A stretch of DNA of 30,791 bases from Lachnospiraceae bacterium (GTDB lineage: Bacteria > Bacillota > Clostridia > Lachnospirales > Lachnospiraceae), in the NCBI GenBank assembly GCA_009774375.1, contig VSNO01000031.1, forward strand, positions 1-30,791, in the 5' to 3' direction. The notes under the pieces were generated by a model. That model was not told where the DNA came from. It worked only from the letters and a program-made list of their open reading frames with translations, and searched no databases. Every line of letters begins with the position of its first letter. The stretch's first letter is position 1. Shown here in pieces: positions 15,749 through 21,470 of this stretch. A program made the translations under genes and the position numbers.

Positions 15749-16445
15749 AACCGTATGTCTCCATAAAGCTCAGCGGTTCGATATATTCTTCATTCTCTAT
15801 GATCTGATACCCCAGTTCCTCTTTGCCCGCTTCAATATTGAAAAGCTCGGTCGCATTCGTCACTTCATCCCCTTCCTTTACTTTGGGAACCGCGCCATTT
15901 CTGTACACAGAGCGATACCCGTTTCCGTGATCGATCATCACGGTATATCCCGCCTCCGCATCACCTGTGACCGAGAGAACGGTGCCATTTGCCGTCGCGA
16001 CCACGCCTGTCCCCTCCGACGCATTGAACACCGCGATCGGATTGCCTTCCAGCTCGGTCCTGGTCTCATTGCAGGACGCTGTTCCTCTCAGCGGAAAACC
16101 TGTGGGGACATATGTCCGGGCAGTCTCTGCCGCCCTCTCCTGTTCCTGCTGTACTTTTTCATTTATCGTATGGCTGAGGATCTCAACCTTCTCCTGCAGC
16201 TCCTTATTTTCCTTCACGATCTTCCCATTTTGCGCAAGCAGCTCCTCATTCTGCCCTGCAAGCTCCTCTGCGCGCAGCTGGAACCTCGCGGCATCATCGA
16301 TCGAGCGGTTCAGCTCCCCTGCCAGAATAAAACAATACGCCAGCGCTGCCATGATCAACAAAGCGACCGCCGACATGAAGATCACCACGATCTGCACACT
16401 ATAGCAGACTTTTCTCTTATCTCCATCCTCTTTCCTGCCCTGCAA
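15747..16445 (-). CDS. Membrane-anchored coiled-coil protein with degenerate M23/LytM domain
   Basis: From a TTG at 16445 (232 aa) the protein has a basic cytosolic start, one membrane helix (about 19-41), and a heptad-rich coiled coil (about 44-105: LAGQNEELLAQNGKIVKENKELQEKVEIL). A LytM-like beta domain follows: GVVATANGTVLSVT, then MIDHGNGYRSVY and VKEGDEV. The zinc ligands of active M23 peptidases are absent: there is no HxxxD, and the usual HLHFE is replaced by YQIIE. It is therefore probably a non-enzymatic wall-binding or amidase-activating protein, by analogy with EnvC-type LytM factors. The TTG start is chosen for GAGGAGG 8 bases upstream; an ATG at 16466 lacks such a site. Confidence 0.78.
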   Translation of the reverse strand: MQGRKEDGDKRKVCYSVQIVVIFMSAVALLIMAALAYCFILAGELNRSIDDAARFQLRAEELAGQNEELLAQNGKIVKENKELQEKVEILSHTINEKVQQEQERAAETARTYVPTGFPLRGTASCNETRTELEGNPIAVFNASEGTGVVATANGTVLSVTGDAEAGYTVMIDHGNGYRSVYRNGAVPKVKEGDEVTNATELFNIEAGKEELGYQIIENEEYIEPLSFMETYG

Positions 16446-16482
16446 TACGAACACCTCCTCTGTCATAAATCTTTTGAATATC

Positions 16483-16511
16483 TTTACTTTTTCATAATGC
16501 TGTGATATTAT
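16483..16511 (+). promoter_or_regulatory. Promoter of the cold-shock gene
   Basis: TTTACT (16483-16488), 17 bases, TATTAT (16506-16511). The leader to ATG 16609 is about 90 bases and contains a CCTGCC/GGCAGG hairpin (16545-16560). A long structured leader is usual for cold-shock mRNAs. Confidence 0.6.
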
Positions 16512-16608
16512 ATGAATGCTGCATCGGACAAAATCCTTTCCTCCCTGCCATCGGGCAGGCGCCGGAACGATCCCGGGCAGTCAGCTAATTAATCTTGGAG
16601 GTTTTATT

Positions 16609-16809
16609 ATGAACAAAGGTACAGTAAAATGGTTTAACAACCAGAAGGGTTACGGTTTTATCTCTGATGAGGCAGGCAATGATGTCTTCGTACATTACAC
16701 CGGGCTTCTGATGGACGGCTTCAAATCCCTCGACGAGGGCGCTGATGTGGAATTCGAGATCGTGAACGGCGAGAAGGGCCCACAGGCAGTAAACGTAACC
16801 AGATTATAA
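16609..16809 (+). CDS. csp: Cold-shock protein, CspA family
   Basis: A 66-residue single cold-shock domain that binds single-stranded RNA and DNA and acts as an RNA chaperone. MNKGTVKWFNNQKGYGFIS contains RNP1 (KGYGFI), and VFVHYTG is RNP2. The end KGPQAVNVTRL is typical. GGAGG lies about 10 bases before the ATG. An upstream in-frame ATG (16516) would add an unrelated 31-residue leader and is rejected. Confidence 0.95.
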   Translation: MNKGTVKWFNNQKGYGFISDEAGNDVFVHYTGLLMDGFKSLDEGADVEFEIVNGEKGPQAVNVTRL

Positions 16810-16819
16810 GATTGCTGAT

Positions 16820-16851
16820 AAAAGCTTCGTGACAGATATCACGAAGCTTTT
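16820..16851 (+). terminator. Terminator of the cold-shock gene
   Basis: AAAAGCTTCGTG (16820-16831) and CACGAAGCTTTT (16840-16851) are perfect arms with an 8-base loop, followed by a TTTTCTT run. Confidence 0.9.
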
Positions 16852-16873
16852 CTTGAATGTGTCCGAAAATAGT

Positions 16874-17662
16874 TCAATTCCTTATTCTCCTGAGCACCTC
16901 ATCAAAGACAAGTTCTCCGCCAAAAATATCAAGCGCGCTTCCGACTGTCACGTTGATCTTCCCGCTGCCAAGCCCCCTGAGCAGGTCTATATCCTCATAA
17001 CTGTGCACTCCGCCCGCATACGTGATGACCTTCCTGCCAGGGCTGCCGCACCACTCCCCGAGCTGTCTGACAAGCCTCTGCTCAATCCCCTGGCACTTTC
17101 CCTCCACATCCACCGCGTGGATCAGGAATTCGTCACAGTAATCTGTCAGCATGTCAAGTGTACTGTCGTCAACTTTTTCCTCTGTAAACATCTGCCAGCG
17201 GTCCGTAACAATATAATAACATCCGTCTTTCATCCGACAGCTCAGATCCAGCACAAGATGCTGTTTTCCCACTGCCATACAGATTTTGTCCAGATGCTCC
17301 ATATTGATACGCCCATCCTGAAACACATAGGAAGTCACGATCACATGTGAGGCTCCTGCCTCGATGTAAGCAGCGGCGTTATCGGCATCGACCCCCCCGC
17401 CGATCTGAAGTCCTCCCGGATATGCGGCAAGTGCCAGCAGCGCCTGTGTCCTGTCAGCCTCATAGTAAGGACTCGATGCGGGATTGAGGAGAACGATATG
17501 TCCTCCCTTCAGCCCATTTTCCCGATAGAGCTGCGCATAATACCTCGCATCCTTCACCGCCACAAAATTCTCCCTGGCCTGATCGTCCTGATCCTCCAGT
17601 GAACTTCCGACGATCTGCTTGACCCGCCCGTTATGTATATCTATACATGGCCGAAATTCCAT
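16874..17662 (-). CDS. hisA: ProFAR isomerase HisA, eukaryotic HIS6 type
   Basis: This enzyme isomerises the aminoaldose ProFAR to the aminoketose PRFAR in histidine synthesis and is a TIM barrel. From ATG 17662 (262 aa; GGAGG 5 bases upstream) the landmarks are CIDIHNGRVKQIVG with the catalytic Asp, YYAQLY, LQIGGGVD (first phosphate-binding turn), VIVTSYVF, LVLDLSCR, FLIHAVDVEG with the second acidic residue, ITYAGGVHS and VTVGSALDIFGG. The sequence VKQIVG, the DLSCR motif and the ALDIFGG end match yeast HIS6 rather than the usual bacterial HisA (which has AACTPVI-like segments). No other his gene is near; it is the last gene of the lysine-riboswitch dapA-dapB operon. Confidence 0.88.
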   Translation of the reverse strand: MEFRPCIDIHNGRVKQIVGSSLEDQDDQARENFVAVKDARYYAQLYRENGLKGGHIVLLNPASSPYYEADRTQALLALAAYPGGLQIGGGVDADNAAAYIEAGASHVIVTSYVFQDGRINMEHLDKICMAVGKQHLVLDLSCRMKDGCYYIVTDRWQMFTEEKVDDSTLDMLTDYCDEFLIHAVDVEGKCQGIEQRLVRQLGEWCGSPGRKVITYAGGVHSYEDIDLLRGLGSGKINVTVGSALDIFGGELVFDEVLRRIRN

Positions 17663-17672
17663 CGAAACCTCC

Positions 17673-17692
17673 ATAATAACATTTGTTATTAT
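17673..17692 (-). promoter_or_regulatory. Perfect hairpin at the dapB-hisA junction
   Basis: ATAATAAC (17673-17680) and GTTATTAT (17685-17692) are perfect 8-bp arms around 4 bases. They span the dapB stop codon and end next to the hisA ribosome binding site. The stem is weak (all but two pairs A-T). It could mark an mRNA processing or translational-coupling site, or contain a -10-like TATAAT (17687-17692 on the minus strand) without a convincing -35. Confidence 0.4.
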
Positions 17693-18447
17693 ACAACATC
17701 CTTCATATCATATCTGCCTGCAGGCTTTCCTTTCAGGAACTTTGCCGCCTGAACCGCTCCCTTCCCAAAGAGCGCTTTGGAGTAAGCCCTGTGCGAAAAC
17801 GTGATCACCTCGTCCTCACCGGCAAAGATCACATCGTGGTCGCCCACGATCGTTCCGCCTCTCACCGCACTGATGCCGATCTCCCTGTCTGTCCGCTTCG
17901 CTCTCACCTGACTCCTGTCATAGACATACTCATACCCATTGTCAAACTCTTCATTGATGCTGTCGGCAAGCGCAAGCGCCGTGCCGCTCGGGGCATCGAC
18001 TTTAAGATTGTGGTGCTTCTCCACGATCTCGATATCAAATCCGGCAGGAACCAGTATCTGTGCCGCCTCCTTCAGAAGCTTGAGCAGCATATTGATACCG
18101 AGCGACATGTTTGCCGATTTGAGCACTGCCACCTTTTCTGAAGCCTCCTCAACGTGCGCAAGCTGTACCTCAGAGAGACCTGTCGTACAGAGTACACACG
18201 GGATCTGCTTCTCCACACAGTAGTCAAGAAGTCCGTCGACCGCCTGGGCCACGCAGAAATCGATCACCACGTCCGCAGCGACATCACACTCCGCGATACT
18301 CGGAAACACAGGATATGTATTCCGGATATGATCTGACACATCCACGCCTGCCACGATCTCGATCTCCGGGTCTGACGCTATGATCCCCGTTATCATCTGT
18401 CCCATTTTGCCATTACAGCCATGCATTATCACCTTTGTCATTTTCAT
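17689..18447 (-). CDS. dapB: 4-hydroxy-tetrahydrodipicolinate reductase
   Basis: It reduces the DapA product with NAD(P)H in the diaminopimelate/lysine pathway. Signs: N-terminal Rossmann start TKVIMHGCNGKMGQMI, VVIDFCVAQ, CTTGLS, and the substrate motif EIVEKHHNLKVDAPSGTAL with the conserved HH and K. FSHRAYSKALFGKGAVQAAKFL is at the C-terminus. The length of 252 aa is normal. The start is ATG 18447 with GGGAG 5 bases upstream; ATG 18441 is possible. It follows dapA by 66 bases, a gap containing a CCCGC/GCGGG hairpin, and precedes hisA by 26 bases. It is under the lysine riboswitch upstream of dapA. DAP also feeds peptidoglycan and dipicolinate for spores. Confidence 0.95.
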   Translation of the reverse strand: MKMTKVIMHGCNGKMGQMITGIIASDPEIEIVAGVDVSDHIRNTYPVFPSIAECDVAADVVIDFCVAQAVDGLLDYCVEKQIPCVLCTTGLSEVQLAHVEEASEKVAVLKSANMSLGINMLLKLLKEAAQILVPAGFDIEIVEKHHNLKVDAPSGTALALADSINEEFDNGYEYVYDRSQVRAKRTDREIGISAVRGGTIVGDHDVIFAGEDEVITFSHRAYSKALFGKGAVQAAKFLKGKPAGRYDMKDVV

Positions 18448-18513
18448 TCCAACTCCCATTCACCCGCTCCGGCGGGCGTACCAATCTTCATCTTATCATC
18501 TGTATATCATCGA

Positions 18514-19401
18514 TCAAAGAAGACCATAATTCTTCATCGCCGCCTCCAGCTTCGCGGCATTTGCGTCTTCCATCTCTGTCAGCGGCCGTCTCAGCGTCCC
18601 TGCCTCCAGTCCCATCAGATTCATCGCCTTCTTGACAGGTATCGGATTGACCTCACTGAACAGAGCCGTGATCAGCTCGATCGCCTCCAGCTGCAGTCTC
18701 GCGCTCTCCTCAACCTCTCCTGCAAAATACTTTGCGCAGATATCATGCGTCTGCTGCGGCGCTATATTGGAGAGCACGGAGATGACTCCCTTTGCGCCCA
18801 GCGACATGAACGGCACGATCTGATTGTCATTTCCGGAATACACATCCACTTTTCCTTTTGCGAGCGCCATCAGCTTCGCATACTGAATGAAGTTATCCGT
18901 CGCATCCTTCACACCCACAATGTTTGCTTCCTCCTCACACAGTGAGACGATCGTCTCCGGAAGGATATTCACACCGCCGGTCCGCCCCGGAATATTGTAC
19001 AGGATGATAGGGATGTGGACCGCCTGTGCGATCAGCTTAAAATGCTCCTTCAATCCTTTCTGTGTGGCTTTATTATAATATGGTGTGACTACGAGCAGCC
19101 CGTCAGCCCCTGCCTTCTCCGCTTCCTGGGAGAGATACACCGCTGTCTGGGTACAGTTCGAACCCGTTCCTGCGATCACGGGTATCCTCTTGTTGACCTG
19201 TTTGACGCAGAAGCGGATACATTCCAGATGCTCCTCGTGCGTGAGCGTGGAAGCCTCTCCTGTCGTTCCACACACAATGATCGCATCCGTGCTGTTGGCG
19301 ATCTGGAACTCGATCAACTTTGCAAACGCCTCGTAATGCACTTCCCCGTCTGGTTTCATCGGTGTGACGATCGCCACACCAGCTCCTTCAAATATAGACA
19401 T
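18514..19401 (-). CDS. dapA: 4-hydroxy-tetrahydrodipicolinate synthase
   Basis: It condenses pyruvate with aspartate semialdehyde, the first committed step to DAP and lysine. Over 295 aa it shows GTTGEASTLTHEEH, VIAGTGSN, TPYYNKATQKGL, ILYNIPGRTG with the catalytic Tyr, and the Schiff-base Lys in VGVKDATDN. AAGGAGG lies 9 bases before ATG 19401. The leader contains a lysine riboswitch with a terminator, so transcription should fall when lysine is plentiful. It is the first gene of a dapA-dapB-hisA operon. Confidence 0.97.
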   Translation of the reverse strand: MSIFEGAGVAIVTPMKPDGEVHYEAFAKLIEFQIANSTDAIIVCGTTGEASTLTHEEHLECIRFCVKQVNKRIPVIAGTGSNCTQTAVYLSQEAEKAGADGLLVVTPYYNKATQKGLKEHFKLIAQAVHIPIILYNIPGRTGGVNILPETIVSLCEEEANIVGVKDATDNFIQYAKLMALAKGKVDVYSGNDNQIVPFMSLGAKGVISVLSNIAPQQTHDICAKYFAGEVEESARLQLEAIELITALFSEVNPIPVKKAMNLMGLEAGTLRRPLTEMEDANAAKLEAAMKNYGLL

Positions 19402-19477
19402 AACGTATTCCTCCTTAAACTATTTCTTTCCCTGCCTGCGCGCCGGGCGTCCGTCAGCGAACCGATTTATCGGTTTG

Positions 19478-19512
19478 ATGACATATTTCCTCTGGACGCC
19501 CGTGTGCATAAA
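19478..19512 (-). repeat. Dispersed 35-nt repeat, copy B
   Basis: It is the partner of 15675-15709 (33 of 35 identical), again directly downstream of a terminator on the minus strand, here the riboswitch terminator. GGGCGTCC (19494-19501 complement) can pair with GGACGCCC (19445-19452 complement), giving a stem whose loop contains the conserved part and an AACCGATTTATCGGTT palindrome (19460-19475). Confidence 0.7.
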
Positions 19513-19545
19513 AGAAAACCGATCATCTACACAATAGATGGTCGG
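19510..19545 (-). terminator. Riboswitch-controlled terminator of dapA
   Basis: On the minus strand CCGACCATCTA and TAGATGATCGG (10 of 11 pairs, 5-base loop; 19519-19545) are followed by TTTTCTTTT. The 5' arm segment CCATCTATTG can instead pair with CAACAGATGG of the aptamer (19610-19619), giving mutually exclusive antitermination. Confidence 0.85.
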
Positions 19546-19594
19546 CATCTTATTTTCACAAAACACTGCCCGCCAAAGCGCCCCGGCTCCGGCT

Positions 19595-19785
19595 GAAAAT
19601 GATAGCTCTCCATCTGTTGATGACAGTCATACAGCTCTTAACTGCATGCCCAAGCAAAAGCCCTCAGGCTGCCCCTGCTTTCGGCGTTTTTCCCTTTCCC
19701 TCCCGCTTAGACGGTGCCTGACACCTGAACAAAAAGTACTGATAAAAAACGCAACCTCTATCCAATCTTTCAATCTTCTTTTACG
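19595..19785 (-). ncRNA. Lysine riboswitch (L box) aptamer
   Basis: Read on the minus strand, the 5' side GATAGAGGTTGCG (19750-19762) matches the start of lysine riboswitches (GATAGAGGTGCG in Bacillus lysC). The conserved core GGGAAAGGG and CGCCGAA follows, and the 3' side TGGAGAGCTATC (19601-19612) pairs GATAG with CTATC to close P1. The position before dapA, the preceding consensus promoter and the following terminator all agree. Lysine binding should stabilise P1 and permit termination. The outer limits are approximate. The gene-free stretch 19402-19884 is filled by this riboswitch, its promoter, its terminator, the repeat at 19478 and the terminator at 19847. Confidence 0.9.
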
Positions 19786-19792
19786 CCCTTTC

Positions 19793-19821
19793 ATTATATC
19801 TCTTAACAGGCGGGCTGTCAA
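19793..19821 (-). promoter_or_regulatory. Perfect-consensus promoter of the lysine operon
   Basis: Minus-strand TTGACA (19816-19821), 17 bases, TATAAT (19793-19798), with transcription start expected near 19786, just before the aptamer. Confidence 0.9.
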
Positions 19822-19846
19822 CCCGTAAATCATGCAGAAAACCACA

Positions 19847-19872
19847 CAAAGGAGCCATAAATGACTCCTTTG
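19847..19872 (-). terminator. Terminator of the corrinoid adenosyltransferase gene
   Basis: CAAAGGAG (19847-19854) and CTCCTTTG (19865-19872) are perfect arms extended by CAT/ATG pairs. It lies 12 bases past the stop of the gene at 19885. The T tract is interrupted (TGTGTGGTTTT). Confidence 0.65.
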
Positions 19873-19884
19873 ACGATTTTGATG

Positions 19885-20376
19885 TTAATATATCTTATAA
19901 TTGACTGCCTCGATCTTATAGATCTCATCCGCCAGCTGGCACACGTCACCGCTGAGCCGTATCCCTGTCAGGATGATATCCACATCGTCGGACCTTGCAT
20001 CCAGGATATGGCTTAGATCCTCGATCGTTATGATGCCCTTGTCGATCAGGCCAAGTACCTCATCCAGGATCAAAAGACCGCACTCACCGGTTGTGAGAAC
20101 TTTCTTTGCAAAATTCAGGCCGTTTTTGATATTGCAGATCTCATCCTGCTTGCGCTCGTCAGACAGCTGTGCGAATTCCTCCTCGCTCTTCTCAAAGCGG
20201 AAGATCTTGATCTCCGGCTCCAGCCTCTTGAGAAATGCCTCATTCTGACACCCTTTCAGGAAATTGATGATCACCACGTCCCTGCCCGTGCTTGCGACCT
20301 GAATGGCTCTGCCGAGCGCTGCCGCGGATTTGCCATGCCCTTCCCCACCGTATACCTGTACCAATCCTTTTTCCAT
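19885..20376 (-). CDS. Cob(I)yrinic acid a,c-diamide adenosyltransferase-like (CobO/BtuR family)
   Basis: This is an ATP:corrinoid adenosyltransferase that forms the Co-C bond of adenosylcobalamin. From ATG 20376 (163 aa) it begins MEKGLVQVYGGEGHGKSAAALGRA, containing the family P-loop. It continues with VVIINFLKG, LNFAKKVLTTGECGLLILDEVLGLIDKG, and DIILTGIRLSGDVCQLADEI. It is shorter than enterobacterial BtuR (about 196 aa) but usual for the clostridial branch. AAGG lies about 9 bases upstream of the chosen start; upstream residues of the longer frame lack family resemblance. A promoter is at 20484-20512, and no cobalamin riboswitch motif is visible in the leader. Confidence 0.85.
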   Translation of the reverse strand: MEKGLVQVYGGEGHGKSAAALGRAIQVASTGRDVVIINFLKGCQNEAFLKRLEPEIKIFRFEKSEEEFAQLSDERKQDEICNIKNGLNFAKKVLTTGECGLLILDEVLGLIDKGIITIEDLSHILDARSDDVDIILTGIRLSGDVCQLADEIYKIEAVNYKIY

Positions 20377-20483
20377 AGATCTATACCTTATGTCCTTTCC
20401 TGTAACTGCACCGTTCCGCGCAGTTCTGAACAATCATAGCAGCAGTCTGAATACCGTCACTGTCACCAATCATCTCTTCGAAC

Positions 20484-20512
20484 ATGATAGCATACTGTAT
20501 AGGATTTTGCAA
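20484..20512 (-). promoter_or_regulatory. Promoter of the corrinoid adenosyltransferase gene
   Basis: Minus-strand TTGCAA (20507-20512), 17 bases, TATCAT (20484-20489). The leader of about 100 bases holds a 30-codon open frame (20381-20473). Confidence 0.65.
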
Positions 20513-20534
20513 CTTATTTTATTCCGTCGGCTCC

Positions 20535-21209
20535 TTACAACTCTTCCTCATCCTCCTCAGGAAGTTCGAGCTTGCTGACAGAGACCTCATAGGCGATCCG
20601 CTTTTCCAGCTCATCCTCCGAAAGCTTTTTCATATATTCCCTTGACTGGATGCGCCCCCACACCAGACAGCGCTCCCCCACCTCAAAGTTGGAGGCGTAG
20701 CGGGCGTTTCTCCCCCAGCAGATGCACGGAATATAATCCGACTTGCCATACGGACGATTGACTGCCAGCAGCAGATCAGCGATCTCACGTCCAAGAGGCG
20801 TCTTTCTATATACAGGTTCCTTGCACACAAAACCGTCAAGGAAGATCTGGTTCGTCTTGATATTCTCGCTGATCTCCTCGACAAATTCGATCTCCCTGGC
20901 GAAAACGGAGAGAACCAGCTTGTTCTTGTGCTCCTCGTGCCGGTTGTAGGAGCGGAACTGTCCGTTCACCACCACCGTCATGCCGCGGTAATCCCCGTTT
21001 ACATCGAGCAGTCTCTCCGAGATCATCACCGGGATGATATCCATGGACTCCGACAGCCTTGCCACCTGAATGTCTACCATGTAGAAGCCCTCACCAAAGA
21101 TCTCATGGCTGAATGAGAACTCGCTGACGATCTCCCCCATGACTGTCACCTGATTGTTTTCAATAACCTGTTCATGATACCCGTTTTTTGTCTTTAATGT
21201 CTCTTGCAT
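20535..21209 (-). CDS. Single-stranded DNA-binding-like protein with two OB folds
   Basis: The protein has 224 residues from ATG 21209. Two segments each look like an SSB-type OB fold: residues about 18-105 (NNQVTVMGEIVSEFSFSH to KLVLSVFAREIEFVEE) and about 112-212 (NQIFLDGFVCKEPVYRKTP, then CICWGRNARYASNFEVGERCLVWGRIQSREY). The second half carries the stronger SSB signature (the GREIADLLLAVNR segment and the W-G-R turns). The tail is acidic (LPEEDEEEL) but does not end in the DDDIPF-type SSB tip. The ribosome binding site AAGGGAG is 10 bases upstream; a nearer ATG at 21218 would be too close to it. The DNA-binding role is inferred from family resemblance. Confidence 0.75.
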   Translation of the reverse strand: MQETLKTKNGYHEQVIENNQVTVMGEIVSEFSFSHEIFGEGFYMVDIQVARLSESMDIIPVMISERLLDVNGDYRGMTVVVNGQFRSYNRHEEHKNKLVLSVFAREIEFVEEISENIKTNQIFLDGFVCKEPVYRKTPLGREIADLLLAVNRPYGKSDYIPCICWGRNARYASNFEVGERCLVWGRIQSREYMKKLSEDELEKRIAYEVSVSKLELPEEDEEEL

Positions 21210-21393
21210 TTTTTTCATTCTCCCTTCGTTCTTGTAGTTCAATCATATGCTACTTTATACGGTAAATAAAGCTTGAAATATCGCAGAAAATCCGCATATT
21301 CGCTACATTTCGACACCGTTCGACACCATCTGTCAGGTACCCGTATCTGATTAAGCCGTTTTATGAGAAATGCCGTAGAAATGTTTTTTGACG

Positions 21394-21422
21394 TTGCAAA
21401 AAATAAATGTAAGTGCTATACT
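21394..21422 (+). promoter_or_regulatory. typA promoter
   Basis: TTGCAA (21394-21399), 17 bases, TATACT (21417-21422), giving a leader of about 40 bases before ATG 21471. It also rules out the earlier in-frame ATG at 21363. Confidence 0.7.
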
Positions 21423-21470
21423 ATTTGGGCGTATTTGAGGAGAGTATATTATTATGGAGGATATATCGAT

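Noticed and set aside
15663..16505. 280-codon plus-strand frame opposite the LytM-like gene
   Set aside because: It starts inside a terminator/repeat region and is antisense to a supported gene.
20381..20534. Cobalamin riboswitch before the adenosyltransferase gene
   Set aside because: No B12-box-like sequence is visible and the leader is only about 100 bases.
21309..21327. Direct repeat TTCGACACC twice, 10 bases apart, upstream of typA
   Set aside because: Only two short copies with no symmetry or clear position relative to a promoter; could be chance.
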